NCBI GenBank assembly: GCA_015680685.1
Contig: MNCI01001919.1
Coordinates: forward strand, 656,952-720,951
Length of the DNA stretch: 64,000 bases
Direction of reading: 5' to 3'
Source: Gnetum montanum
Taxonomy: Eukaryota > Streptophyta > Gnetopsida > Gnetales > Gnetaceae
In this document: positions 20,769 to 32,655 of the stretch, one piece after another
How positions within the stretch are numbered: position 1 is the first letter of the stretch
How the letters are laid out: each line of letters begins with the position of its first letter
Notes under the pieces: generated by a model
Database searches by the model: none
Told to the model about the DNA's origin: nothing
What the model saw: the letters and a program-made list of their open reading frames with translations, nothing else
Position numbers and translations under genes: made by a program

Positions 20769-21005
20769 TTTTTATAACCACACCAAAAAAGGATTTTTTA
20801 AAAAAAGTAGACATCTCCTTTGAAAGATAGATGTCTCCTCTGCACCAAAAACTATAGGTAGACATCTCTTTTAAAAATTATATGTCTCTACTACATCAAG
20901 GGAAAACTCAAGTAGACATCTTTGTTCAAGAGTAGACATCTCTATGTAGATATCTCCTTTTGAAAGTAGAAATCTATTGGAAGACATCTCCTAGTAGATG
21001 TCTTA
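20769..21005 (-). promoter_or_regulatory. E2 internal promoter-like module upstream of ORF2: AGACATCT array plus TATA box
   Basis: About ten words of the type GTAGACATCTCC / AGATGTCT at 20807, 20826, 20858, 20880, 20911, 20932, 20946, 20965, 20980 and 20994, followed on the - strand by TATAAAAA (20769-20776), 30 bp from the nearest word and 87 bp before the ORF2 ATG. The same words occur in the LTR. Many contain TGTCTC, the classical auxin-response core, but no functional claim can be made from that alone. Confidence 0.55.
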
Positions 21006-21079
21006 GTAGGATGGGGTTTTGTAAGACAAAGCATAGGGATGGCTACCAAGGATTATAGTCTTCAAAGATACTTATAATG

Positions 21080-22981
21080 AATTAAAAACTTACCTCTACT
21101 TACCCTCCTTGTTGACAAAAATGAAGGTGCCTAGTTAGCTTGAGAATAAGATTCCTCTTTTGAGGTTTCTATTCTCACAAAAACTTCTTCAATTTCCAAA
21201 AATTGACTCCCTTTCACAAAGTTTTTGGAGAGATTCTTCTTATTATCATGTTCCTTTCTTTTCATTCTCCATTCTTTCTTAACTTCCTTGTCCTTCTGAG
21301 TTATCCTCCATTCCTTTTTACCCTATAAGATTTCCTTGCTAGGTGCATTTGGATAAGACCAAGGAGTCTTAAGATATGACCAAGTGTTCATGTGATAATA
21401 TTTTAAATTGCAATCCCACGGCTTATGCCAAAATTTATTACAATAATAATATCTAACCTTCCTATAGTTGTTAAAGTAATCAAACCTTAGAGCTGATCTT
21501 AGTTGAAATATAGTGCTCTATGATTCTTCATTCTTTGGAGAAGCCTTTTGTTGAGATGAAGTTTGTGTAGATGTTTCTTCTTATGTACAACATCCCAGCC
21601 CACTCTTGCCATGTGGACTTCTTCCTTATTCAAGAACCATCTATAGTAATTCTTTTCCTTTGACCACACTTTTGTTTACAAGTTTGGCATCTACAAGTTC
21701 TTTCCTAATCTACTCATAGGGCTTGGTTAGCCCTTTATTCTCAGCCCTAAGGTCTAAGATTTCTTTTGTGAGGTCTTAAATTTTTAACTTTAATGAATAA
21801 ATGTCTTGATCCTTGATTTTTACTTGTTTATTCATCTTTGTGTAAAGATTTTGAAAAGATAAAAGTTCATTACATAAAATTTCATATCCTTCTTTATCAT
21901 TTTCAAATTCATCATCTGAGGTGCTAGCATCATCATTTGTGAGGGCCATATCAATGAGATATGAATCTTTGGTGATCTCATCCACTTCTTCTTCACTTTG
22001 TTCTCCATCATCCCAACTAGTGTAGAAGTTGGTCTTTTTCATTTCCATCTCACTTCTATCCATTTGTTGCAACCTATCATTACTAGGATATCTGAAGGCC
22101 ACATGGCCTCTTCCATTATAAACCTAACATTCTATTGAAGAATAATTAAAATTAGAACTTGAAAAATTTTTAACTCCTTCATTACCTTTAAATTGATTGG
22201 TCATTATTTATTGGAGCTCTTACTTCTTTTTTCCATAAGCCTTTGCACCTGTCTTAATAGAAGTGCTATTTCTTCTTCACTGCTCCCATCTTGTTCAATA
22301 GGTTATTTTTCCTTGGAGATGGATTTTAGGACAATGGGATTTTCTTTTATTTCCCCTTCACTTATGAGGTTCATTTCATAAGCAATAAGAGCACTTTGGA
22401 GCTCTTCAAATTTTGAAATTGAAAAATCTCTAATTTCCTTCCTAGTTGTAACCTTAGGTCTAAATTCCAGTTGTAGAGTCCTAATCATTTTTATTATTAC
22501 ATCACATTCAGAAAAGTCTTTGCCTATGCCCCTAAGTGCCACAACAAGATCATTTTTCCTAGAGAAATAATCTTTTATCTTTTCTCCTTCTCTCATTCTA
22601 AGCTTATCATACTCACTTTGCAAAACTAAAAGTTTAGATTGCTTAACTATCGATGTTTCCTCATAGGTAGCTTCTAAAGTATCACAAATTTTCATTGGTA
22701 GTTTTATATCCAACTATTCTATTAAATTCAAATTTATTCAATCAACAATAAAAAAATTTTGCTTTAGAATCATACATAAACTTGTCTCTCTCTTGTTGCA
22801 TCAACTTATTTTGGGGCTTGAAGACCTATGTTGTGCTATCAACGGGTGGTGTGTAGCCTTCAAGGATGGACTTCCATACATCAAACTCCATAGACTCAAA
22901 GAAGCCTTGCATCTTCACCTTCCAATAGGAAAAGTCAAAACCATCAAAAATTAGTGTCTTTGTGTAAGATTTCCCCTCCAT
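21080..22981 (-). pseudogene. gag: E2 gag (UBN2-type, two zinc knuckles)
   Basis: From ATG at 22981: MEGKSYTKTLIFDGFDFSYW, then a stop-broken frame to 22713, where a long clean frame begins: LEATYEETSIVKQSKLLVLQ, KIKDYFSRKNDLVVALRGIG, FRPKVTTRKEIRDFSISKFE (22303-22713). This is the UBN2 gag core. A zinc knuckle follows near 22100 (GHVAF..., decayed), then an acidic stretch, a predicted coiled coil (21780-21900), and a second knuckle YYCNKFWHKPWDC near 21400-21450. The end is Lys/Glu-rich with an FFLSKRRVS-like tail. No protease or integrase follows. The role would be particle formation and RNA binding. Confidence 0.8.
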
Positions 22982-23022
22982 AGTTTACTCTTGAAATTTG
23001 ATGTCAAATGAAAGAGTACCAA

Positions 23023-23034
23023 GTTCTGATACCA
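23023..23034 (-). other. E2 primer binding site (tRNA-Met type)
   Basis: TGGTATCAGAAC on the - strand, adjacent to the 5' LTR. Confidence 0.85.
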
Positions 23035-23036
23035 CT

Positions 23037-23983
23037 TAAGAATCAAGAACTTAGAAATGGAGAGATGAATAAGTTCCCCAAATCAAGATTGAATAGCCAT
23101 AAAAGTCACACCCAAATTTTACATGGTTTCCCAACTTTGGTATGTCCCACTTAGAGGGGAGAATCCTTGCATACCTCCAAACTTTGTTCCTCAAAAAGTG
23201 ATTTGGATGGCACCACACCCTATACAAGCACTGAGCTCCACACTAAAGTGTTTCATCACTGTGAAACCACTCAATCCCACAAGATCTCAATAAGCTTAGT
23301 ATGTGGTTTCAAGGATCCCACAACCTTTACAAATTGAGCTCTACTCTGAAGTGTTTTGACACTGCACAAACACTCAATCCCATAGGATCCCGACAAGCTC
23401 AATGATGATGCCTTCTCACAAGAAGCACATTAACCTTGTAGGGCTACAAGAGAGAGACAAAAACATGAGAATAGAGTGTAACTTAAATGACATGCCCTCT
23501 TACTTTGAAGCATAGTTCTACAAACAATCAAGTAAATGATATGACAAATAAAGTACACAAGTACAATACAATAGAATAGACAATAATGGCTTTGATGTTG
23601 ACAATTCTTGCTCAATACTTGCACAATATCCAAAAGATTGAAGTCTTCATATAGCCTTAGAATTTTCAAAATACCTTAGAATTGTGCAATAACTATCTAA
23701 CAGCTCTTGTAGATGTCTCCTCCAATCTTGCAATTTCTCTTCTAAAACTTCATCTCAACAATTTATCTTCTTTCCAATTCTTGAAGCATATTCATTTGAC
23801 TCATAGACTTCATTTTTATCCATGCTTGTCCAAGCTCTCATCTTGCCCATGAAATCTCCACTTTGACATCTCTTTGTAGATCTCATTTCTTGAGTTCTTA
23901 TTCATACACTGCAAAATAATCACATTCAACAACATTCTATGTTCTCCATTTTCCTTAAGGTTTTTCATACCAAAAGGTCAACA
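23037..23983 (-). repeat. E2 5' LTR
   Basis: TTAAGAATCAAGAAC...AAAAGGTCAACA on the + strand; about 130 bp shorter than its partner, mainly in the word-array region near 23700, where only one or two AGATGTCTCC words remain. Confidence 0.88.
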
Positions 23984-25755
23984 ATGTGAACTTATCAAAA
24001 GAAATCTAGTAAGTGTATCTTGTAGGGTATAATAGCTTGCAAAATAGATGAGCAAGAAGGTGGAGAAACCACTAAAAGATTAGAGGAATTAAGACCAATA
24101 ACTATTTATGCTGAAAATTTTTTTCTTAAGATACTACTAACATGATACTTTGGTTTCCATACTTGATCTTGGTAATGCATTGCAAATATTTATTAATGAA
24201 AATATCTGTAAAGGCAAAGTGAGCCATAAATGGACATTCAAGTAATTGATGTATTACAAGAGCTAAGGATTTCTATAATTTTTTCCTATTGATTTTCTAG
24301 AAATAAGTTCTTTACTATAAGCATTAAAATGTTTATAATTTCCTTGAAAATTATTACTATTAGGAGACCTTAGTCTCCACATTAATTTTTTGTTTTTTTC
24401 TTTTTAAAAAATCTTAGGTAAATCAAGATTGTGATCAACTAGCATGAAGATTTTGAAAATCCTAAAATGTTTAAGGGAAGATTACCACTTTCTTTAAAAT
24501 AGTCAAATTAAGAAGCTAGGTCACATATATAGGGGTGGTCTATAGAGATTCTTCTAAGACGTGATACTTAAAGATAAGCCTTCAATCTTGAAGATAAGCC
24601 TTCAATCTCTACAATGCTTAAAATAAGCATCAAAAGGTAGATGCATATCAAGTAAAGTCTTGAAGGTAAAAGAGCAAGTTATTTTTTAAAATCTCTAAGA
24701 ATAGTTTACCTAAGAGTAATCTTTGATTATGCAAGCTTCTAGAATCTATTTGAGCACTATGTTAAGATTGCATGTTGAGAATGTGCTTAAGTTTCTTATT
24801 GCTAATATGATCTAAACAGTCCTTAACTTAGATATCTCAAGCTCTACCAATGATACATTAAGTAAGAAAGGCACCCACGCTCTCTCTTACATCTAAGACA
24901 CCCTTGAACATCAGTTGGTGAGATATTTTGAGACATACATGCCTATTGTTTTATGAACATCTTGATTAGAGTTGCTTTGTTTAATTTTCTAATTTAGTTA
25001 ACTTGGCAAGCTATGTTATTTTAAAGTTGATTGTAAATATTTACTCTCCTTGGCATGAAATTACTATGTCTTATCTACTAAATATGGGAGAAGTGATAAA
25101 TTTTATGAAGCTTTTGCATAAAGATTATATGATGTGTCTTGATGTTTATCTTTAACAGTCTTTTAACTAGTATTTTTTATATATATCTAGCATGATCCTT
25201 CTTTTGCATAGATATTTTTAATGTGAAGTGTTGAATGCTAACATTACCTTGCCTTATCTTTCGAATGATCCAAAGAGGCAGACTTGTTGAAAGATGTCTC
25301 TTAAATTTCTTGCATAATAAATGTTGTGATTTAATTTTATAATGGTTGTTTTTAAGGTCCAATTCCATTTTTATGATGTCCAAAATGGGGAAGAATTTAT
25401 GTGAATATTATGTGATTGTAAGGACATATGACATTTATGTGTAAGGTAGTTATAGCTATATGGTTACATAGTGATGCTTTCTATTTAGTAGATGGTATAC
25501 ATAGAAGATACACAACTTGTGCATATATATTAGAGATACAATAACTGATCTTTAGTGCTTAGCCTTTGATCCTAAATGGCTATATCATATATATCTTTGT
25601 GTTTAATGATTATGTATTGTACTTTATCAGTTTCACCTTAGCCTTTTGAAATCTTTGCTAAATAATGCATACTCTTTAATAGCTACTCATCTCTGTATTA
25701 CTGTTAACTTGAAATTTTGGGATCTAACCCATTTTCTTAAGTTTTGGACATCATC
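23984..25755 (+). other. E1 internal region after E2: short gag tail, then non-coding
   Basis: The first about 80 bases continue the gag frame (ELIKRNLVSVS). After that I find no coding sequence to the purine tract, and no ORF2 equivalent to that of E2. A direct repeat GATAAGCCTTCAATCT is seen at about 24574 and 24593. The region is AT-rich and otherwise unremarkable. Confidence 0.5.
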
Positions 25756-25766
25756 AAAAAGGGGGA
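25756..25766 (+). other. E1 polypurine tract
   Basis: AAAAAGGGGGA immediately before the 3' LTR; the same sequence type (CACCAAAAAGGG) ends E2 and E3. Confidence 0.8.
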
Positions 25767-25769
25767 TAT

Positions 25770-26867
25770 TATTACACTTTTGATATGTCAAAACCTTAGA
25801 GAAAATAAAGAATGTAGAATATATGTGTATTATTGTGATCTTGCAGGACCATAAAAGAGTTAATTAGCAAAGGACCTCAAACTAAGAGACAAGGCTTCAA
25901 GAATGTGAACTACCATCATGAAATGAAGACTAAAAAGGAAAAAATAAGAATGTGGATATTAATAGAGTCTACAATCCAAATGAAGATGTCTTGAGGACTA
26001 TCAAGAAGCCCATGGACTAAAGAAATCCTTCATATCTCAAAAGGTTTCAAGAAAGTAGACATCTCTCTAAAATAGCAGACATCTATTTGACATAGTATAC
26101 ATCTATCGAAAGACATCTCATAGTAGATGTTTACACCTATAAGCAAATGTCTCTCCTACATTGGAGCTATTCACATTTAGATGTCTAAACATCAAAGTTG
26201 CCATCTATACTAGTTGTTTGATAGTTGTTGCATGAATTCCAAGGAATTTTTGAAAACTCCAAGGCTACAATACAAAGTAACAATATTGGAAATTATGTAA
26301 GCACTGTTCATTAAAAGATTCATCATTGGATACTCTAAGAGAATTTTTCTTTGCTCTTTATTATATCATCATTTGCTACATTTATTGTGTTGAGCTTCAA
26401 GTGCAAGGATTTGTAAATCAAGTTATACTCTTTCCTTGTTCTTAGTCTTTCTTTCTTGTAGCCCTGAGGGGTTGATGTGCTTCTTGCAAGAAGACATCTT
26501 TTCTGAGCTTGTTAGGATCCTATGGGGTTGAGTGGTTTTGTGGTGATAAAACACTCTGATGCATAGCTTACTTTTGTTAGAGATTGTGGTTTCCTTTAAA
26601 CAATACTTTGAGCTTATTAGGACCTCACATTGTTGACTGGTTTTGCATTGATGAAATACTTTGAAGTAGAGCTCAAAGCTTGTATAGGATGTGGTGCCCT
26701 TCAAACTACATTTTGAAGACACAAAGTCCATAGGTTTGCATGGATTCTACCCTCCAAGTGTGGACGTACCCAAGTTGGGGAACCATGTAAAATTTGAGTT
26801 TATTTTTGGTGCTTGCATCATTTTATATTAGGGAACTTATTTAACCCCCCTTCTAAGTTCTCGATCC
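25770..26867 (+). repeat. E1 3' LTR
   Basis: Begins TATTACACTTTTGATATGTC (decayed TGTTGACCTTTTGGTATGTC), ends TTCTCGATCC. AGACATCT words cluster at 26055-26165. Homologous to 12793-13874. Confidence 0.88.
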
Positions 26868-26872
26868 AAATA

Positions 26873-27350
26873 ATGCGCCTACTACATTCATGAGGTTGAT
26901 GCATGATGTATTGAAATACTTGATTGGTGAGTCTTGTATTATATTTTTTGATGATATTTTGGTGTATAGCTCTAATGAGGAAGAGAACTTGGATCACTTG
27001 AGGATGGTGTGCCTTAAGTTGAAGGAGGTACAGTTGGTAATCAATGTGAAGAAAAGTTATTTCTTCAAGAAGGAAATTACGTATTTGGATCATGTGGTTT
27101 CAAAAAATTAGATTCAAATGGAAGCTACCAAGGTGAAGACTATAAAGGATTGGCCAACTCCTAAGAATGTTAGGGAGGTAAAATCATTCCTTGGTTTAGT
27201 AGGGTTTTATAAATGGTTCATCAAAAAATTTTAGTGGTATTTCATGACCTATGTTCATTTTGTTGAAGAAAAATAAGGAATTTAGGTGGGATAATGAAAC
27301 TCAAGGAAGCTTTGACTTGTTGAAAGAAAATATTACCAATGAATTGGTGC
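26873..27350 (+). pseudogene. pol: Element B reverse transcriptase, fragment 3
   Basis: Continues RT with APTTFMRLMHDVL, then IIFFDDILVYSSNEEE, which contains the catalytic FxDD pair, still intact. HLRMVCLKLKE, KKSYFFKKEITYL, WPTPKNVREVKSFLGLVGFY and later blocks follow, leading into RNase H. One of the best-preserved stretches of B. Confidence 0.9.
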
Positions 27351-27775
27351 TTGCAAATACAAATTTTTAGAAGCTTTTTCATGTGGAGTTGGATGCATGC
27401 TAACTTTCCATTGGTGGGGTACTTTCACAAGAAAGTAGGCTTATTGCTTTCTTTTCTAAAAAGTTGAATGAGTTAAGGAAAAAATATAGCATATATGAAA
27501 AGGATGAAAAGGATTTATAAGCTATTATTTAAGTAATCAAGCATTGGAGGCATTAGTTGTTGTCCAAGAAGTTCACTTTGATGATAGACCATAAAGTAGT
27601 TCAATTTCTAAACTCACAAAAGAGGTTGAGTGCAAAGCACATAAAGTGGGTTGCATAGTGACAAGAGTTCAATTTTTTGTTGAAGCATAAAAGTAGGAAA
27701 GCCAATGTACTAGCTAATGCATTATCTAGGGTGTATGTGGTAAATTTCATCATACATCATGTGGAAGATATGGTT
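27351..27775 (+). pseudogene. pol: Element B RNase H remnant
   Basis: Reads VELDAC...SIGGVLSQ (first acidic residue region), IAFFSKKLNELRKKYSIYEK, a K-H-W-R-H block, TLMIDHKVVQFL (the T-D-H-x-x-L type motif) and KRLSAKHIKWV. Several codons are stops where glutamine or tryptophan is expected, consistent with C-to-T decay. Confidence 0.8.
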
Positions 27776-28832
27776 TTTTTTTTTTTTGGTTGTTGTATAA
27801 GCATGATGTTGATTTTGGGCAAGTTTAAAGGAGCCTCAAAGAGCCATTAATGAATAGGATATACTAGTGGAGGGATTATCATATTCAAGATGAACTATTA
27901 TTTAAGAATGGAAAGGTATGTGTTCCTAATTATGATTTTAGAAAAAATATTTTATTTGAAAAGCATTATAGTGGCATGTTAGGTTACATTGATAGGGATA
28001 AAACATTGAAACTTGTAGGTAGGCACTATTTTTGGCTTGCTATGATAATAGAAGTTTCAAAATTTATGAAGGAGTGCTTGACATGTCAAAAGTACAAAGA
28101 AGGTAAAGGTATGGATGGACACTATATGCCTTTGCTAATTCCCAAAGATTCATTGGAGAGTATGTCAATGAACTTTATGAGTGGTAATCCAAAGACCAAG
28201 AGTGGAAACGATGTAATTTTTATTGTTGTGAATAGGTAGTCCAAGATGGCACATTTTATTTCATGCAAGAAGGTAAGTGATGCTTCTCATTTTGCAAATT
28301 TATGTTTCTAGCATATTGTGAAGTTGCATGGTATTCCTTTGAATATTATTAGTGACAGAGATTCCAAGCTCACACATCATTTTTGGAGGTCCCTTTTGAA
28401 GATTTTAGGGATAAAGTTGAATTTTTCTAGTGCATATCATCCATAATCTAATGGTTAATTGTAGGTGGTAAATAAATTCTTATTAAACATATTGAGATGT
28501 TTGTGTGATGGATAACCAAATAGGTGGAAACCTTGTTGTTCCATTCTAAAGTTTCCTATAATAATTCTTTTTATGTTACTATTGGGAAAAGCTCATTTGA
28601 GGTGAATTATGGGATTTGTCCAAAGAAGGTAAACACCTTGAAGAGCTTTGATGATGAAGCTCAACTGGGTGTGCAAGAGATAAGGGATCTTCATGCATAA
28701 GTAAAATCTAATCTTAAGAAGAAGGCTGAAGAGAAAGTCCTCAAGAGGAATGAGAGCAAGCAGAAGTCTAATTTTGCTATTGGTAACTTAGTTTAGGTGC
28801 ACTTGAAAAAGAAGTGGTTGAGAGGCATTAAT
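27776..28832 (+). pseudogene. pol: Element B integrase remnant, N-terminal and core
   Basis: After a degraded linker, a zinc-binding domain (about 27960-28120) reads HYSGMLGYIDRDKT and ECLTCQKYK; the second histidine of H-H-C-C is Tyr. The core follows: SMNFMSG (first catalytic Asp position changed to Asn), IISDRDSKL (second Asp kept), and an A-Y-H-P block where the Q-T-E expected before VVN is read with two stops. Then YGICPKKVN- and a W-V-H-L-K-K-type block. Cut at 28832 by E3; the last part is at 33771-33911. Confidence 0.85.
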
Positions 28833-29922
28833 TGTGAATCAAGAACTTAGAAAAGGGGTTGAGTAACTTGTCCAATTAAAAATTACACCCATACAAAGCA
28901 CACCAAATTTTACAAGGTTCTCCAACTTGGGTATGTTCACACTTGGAGGGTATAATCTGTGCACACCTCCAGACATTATTTCTCAAAAATGTGGTTTGAA
29001 GGGCACCACGCCCTATACAAGCTCTATGCTCTACATCAAAGTGTTTCATCACTACAAAACCATCCAACCCCATAAGGTCCCAACAAGCTTAGAATGTGGT
29101 TTCAAGGATCTCATAATCTTTACAAAATTAAGCTCTACTCTAGAGTGTTTTGATGCTACAAAATCACTCAACCCTGCAATGTTCCAACAAGCTCAATGTG
29201 GATGGCCTCTCATAAGAAGCACATTAACCCTACAAGGCTATGAGAAACAGAGAAAGAAACAAGGAATAAATGTAACCAACTTTATAATTCCTTGTACTAT
29301 GAAGCTTAGTACAACTTACAACCAAGCAAATGATGTTACAATGAAAAATAAGAATACAATAGCATAGAATAGACAATGATTGATCTTTTGTGAATAGTAC
29401 ATGCATAATTCCCAAGATTTTGACATCTTCTTATAGCCTTGGAGTTTTCAAAAGCTTCATGAAATTCATGCAACAACTACTAAACAGCTAGTGTAGATGT
29501 CTACTTTGAAGTTAGGATGTCTACCTAAGCTTGGACTCAATACAAGAGAGACATCTCACTAGAAAATGGAATGTCTATTATGGGACATCTACAGGGAGAA
29601 ATCTACTCGTAGATGTAGATGTCTACTATTTTTAGGAGAAATATGCTCAACTTTTAAGCTCTATTTTCTAAGACTTTTCCTCTCAATTTTCCTTCTTGTT
29701 AGTCCTTGAAGCATCTTAATTTGATTTGTATAATTCATTCTTATCCATACTTTCTTCTTGCCCATGTATTCTTCATTTTAATATCTCATCATAGAAGTCA
29801 TTTCCTTGAGTTCTTAGGTCTTATTATGAAGTTCTTATTCATGTCCTACAAAATCATCATCCACCACAAACATGTTATTTTCTCTATTTTCCTTAATATT
29901 TTAACATATCAAAATGTCAACA
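28833..29922 (-). repeat. E3 3' LTR
   Basis: TGTGAATCAAGAAC...AAAATGTCAACA. AGATGTCT/GACATCT words at about 29490-29635; GGCTATAAGAAGATG (- strand) near 29426-29440 is a TATA-like site. The polypurine tract CACCAAAAGGGAAAAG follows inside (about 29925-29940, - strand). Confidence 0.88.
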
Positions 29923-29946
29923 GTCTTTTCCCTTTTGGTGATGTCC

Positions 29947-30326
29947 AAAACTTAAGAATTACCAATCTATTGTATAAAACTTAAGAATTACCATGGTAGT
30001 GAAAGCCCCAAAAAATGCATTTGCAATAACAATGTTACAATAGAATTATCTTATAGAATTTTAGGCACACAAAAATTTAGGGAAATGAATGAAAACCAAT
30101 TCAAAATTTGAAAGAACCCCATAAATTCCTTCTAATAGTGCTACTCAAAACAAAGAAAAGTTTCAAAGATTACCTCAAACCAATGTTGGGCATCAATGGA
30201 TCTAAATTGTGGATAATAAATGCTTGTAGTGCTGGAGGAAGCTCCCTTTGACTTCTTTCTCTTTCTTGGTGGTGGCCTTGATGTTTCAACTTTCTTTTGG
30301 ACCATGTATTTTGAAGAAAAATTCAC
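29947..30326 (-). pseudogene. E3 ORF2, truncated
   Basis: N-terminal part only: MNFSSKYMVQKKVETSRPPP, a basic run RKRKKSK, then STTSIYYPQFRSIDAQHWFE, matching E2 ORF2 in the FRSI/FRFI region. After a few more lines of homology (TTMV block near 29995) it jumps to the 3' end of the element. AAAACTTAAGAATTACCA occurs twice, at 29947-29964 and 29976-29993, at the junction, as left by illegitimate recombination. The PF20167-like core seen in E2 is missing. Confidence 0.6.
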
Positions 30327-30415
30327 AACGCACTATTTTTGGTGAAGCCTTAGTCATCTACCCATGGTCATATAGGCTTGGATGTGGAAGAATGAATGAG
30401 AAATGAAGGTTTGAA

Positions 30416-30655
30416 TATATATAATTGTGGCCATTAAGGGTTTTTACAAAAGATATAGATGTCTCCTTTGAGATATAGAAATCTATGCTAAGTCTAACAA
30501 AAATTAGGTAGACATCATACTTGAAAACTATACATCTATGCTACATATAACAAAAATCAAGTAGATGTCTCACTTAAAAAGTAGGCATATCTAAGTAGAT
30601 GTGCATCTTTTCATGAAGATGTCTCATAATAGATGTCTTCTAGTAGGCATATTAG
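30416..30655 (-). promoter_or_regulatory. E3 internal promoter-like module upstream of ORF2
   Basis: Words ATAGATGTCTCC (30455), GTAGACATC (30507), GTAGATGTCTC (30561), GTAGATGTGC (30595), GAAGATGTCTC (30617), ATAGATGTCTTC (30630) and weaker copies. TATATATA at 30416-30423 lies 32 bp from the nearest word and 111 bp before the MVQKK start codon (30305). Matches the E2 arrangement. Confidence 0.5.
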
Positions 30656-30699
30656 CAAGAAAGATTTAGGGATGGCTACCAAGGATTATATTCTTAAGA

Positions 30700-32614
30700 G
30701 ATATTCAAAATGAATTGAAGACTTACCTCTACTTACCTTTCTCGCTAAACAAAATGAAGGCACCTAAGGATCTTGAGAATGATATTTGTCTTTTGAGGTA
30801 TCCCTTCTCATGTAAATTTCTATTTGTAAAAGTTTCTCCCCTTCATAAATTTGTTAGAGAGGTTTCTTTCACTATCATTTTTCTTCTTTTTTATTCTCCA
30901 TACCTTCCTAACTCCCTTACCCTTTTAATTTATCCACATTTTGTTGTTGTCTTGCACAGTTTCCTTTCTAGACATAATTGGATAAGACCAAAGAGTTTTG
31001 TGATATGTCCAAATGTTCATATGATTATGCTTTAAATTTCAAAATCATTTCTTATGCCCAAATCTATTATAATATTAACACCTAAGCCTTTTTTAGACTA
31101 AATTTATCAAATCTTTGAGTTGTTCTTTAGTTAAATCTAGTGCTAGTAGTTACCTCAATCTTTGAAGGGGCTTCTTATTTGAATATATTTTGTATGGATG
31201 CTTATTCTTGTTGAGAGAAACCTAGTCCACTTTTATCATTTGGAATTATTCCTTTCCCAAGAATTATTCAAAGTGATTCTTTTCCTTTGACCATCCTCTC
31301 ATTTAGAAGTTTAGCATCTACAAGTTCTTCCTTAATCTATTCATGAGACAAAGTTTTTCATTCTTAGCCCTTAGATCTAAGGTTTCTTTTGTGAGGTCTA
31401 AAATTTTCATATTTAATAAAGAGACATATTGATCCTTGTTTTTTAATTCCTTCTTTAATTTTATACAAATATTTTGAAGAGATAGAATTTTATTGCATCA
31501 GAGGTCATACCTTTCTTCATTAGTTTCCATTTGATCATCATCTTCTAACAAGATCATATCATCATCTACAAGAGATATACAAATGATATGTGAATCTTTT
31601 AAAGTTTCATCCACATCTTTTTCACTTTTCTTTTCATCATTATAGCTAAAATTAAAGCTGGTCGTTTTCATATCCACGTCAGTCTTATTATTTAGTTTTA
31701 ATCTACCAATGCTAGAACATTTAGAGGCCACATGGCCTCTTCCACCACACACCCAACATTCTATTGAAAAAGTATCAAGATTTAAATTTGAGAAATTATT
31801 ACCTTTATCTTTACATTTTGTGTTGGATTGGTTAGGTCCTGGTTAGTTCAAGGTTTTTCCATTTCTTGCTAGAAACCTTTGAACTCTTATTGATAGAAGA
31901 GCTATTTCTTCCTCACTGTTCATTTCTTGTTCAACCAATTCCTTCTCTTTAGATGCTAATTTCAAGGTAATGGAATTTTCTTTTATTACTTCTTCACTTA
32001 TGAGATTTATTTAATAAGTAATAAGAGCACTTTGATTCAAATTTTAAGACCAAAAAATCTCTAATTTCTTCCATAGTTATAATCTTATGTCTAAATTTAG
32101 GTTGTAGTGCTCTAATCATTTTAATGATTACATCACTTTCAGGAAAGTCCTTGCCTATACCCATAATTTCTACAACTAGATCATTTACCCTAGAAAAATA
32201 AACTTTAATGTTTTCACCTTCCCTCAGTTTAAGTTGGTCATATTCACTTTGCAGAACCAAAAGTTTTGATTATTTGACTATGAATGTGCCCTCATAGGTA
32301 GCTTCTAAGGTTTCTTAAATTTCTTTAGTAGTTCTACATCTAGCTACTCTATTAAATTCAAACTTATTTAATGCATAATATAAATAATTTTTTTCTTTAG
32401 AATTGTACATAAACATATCTCTTTCTTTAGATGTCCACTTGGTTCATGGCTTGAGGACCTTTGATGCACTATCGATGGGAAATGTGTAGCCTTCAAGGAT
32501 TGACTCCCATACCTCAAATTCCATTGACTTGAATAAGCCTTTCATCCTTACCTTCCAATAAGTGAAATCAAGCCGATGAAACATTGGTGGCTTTATGTAG
32601 GACATCCCTCCCAT
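30700..32614 (-). pseudogene. gag: E3 gag (UBN2-type)
   Basis: From ATG at 32614. The UBN2 core is at 31994-32260 (MVLQSEYDQLKLREGENIKV, FSRVNDLVVEIMGIGKDFPE, IRALQPKFRHKIITMEEIRD). The zinc knuckle MCGGRGHVASKC is at about 31717-31752 with the first cysteine region decayed, followed by an acidic stretch SYNDEKKSEKDVDETLKDSH. The C-terminal half is more decayed. Collinear with E2 gag. Confidence 0.8.
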
Positions 32615-32655
32615 AGTTTACTCTAGAAAGTTGAAGCACAAACTTGAGAATATTG

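Larger units (their letters stand above)
17571..23983 (-). mobile_element. Element E2: copia-type gag plus ORF2 LTR element nested in E1
   Basis: LTRs 17571-18648 and 23037-23983 in inverted orientation to E1. On the - strand: 5' LTR, tRNA-Met primer site, gag, word array with TATA box, ORF2, purine tract, 3' LTR. About 6.4 kb, uninterrupted. No protease, integrase or RT between gag and ORF2 or elsewhere, so it is non-autonomous. A clean target duplication was not found (ATACT on the left, ATGTG on the right). Confidence 0.85.
12793..26867 (+). mobile_element. Element E1: Ty1/copia-type gag-only LTR element
   Basis: LTRs 12793-13874 and 25770-26867 (TGTTGACC...GATCC ends) enclose a tRNA-Met primer site, a copia-type gag and a purine tract. 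Inserted in the RT of B; AAATA is present at both edges (12788-12792, 26868-26872). Split by insertion X (14171-16363) and by E2 (17571-23983). No protease, integrase or RT can be read in what remains. Same family as E2 and E3 but in + orientation. Confidence 0.85.

Noticed and set aside
20806-21005. Word array considered as a CRISPR array or satellite
   Set aside because: Repeats are 8-12 bp, imperfect and in both orientations with variable spacing, in plant retroelement DNA.
17566-23988. Target duplication for E2
   Set aside because: ATACT and ATGTG share only part of their bases; I could not decide on a true duplication.
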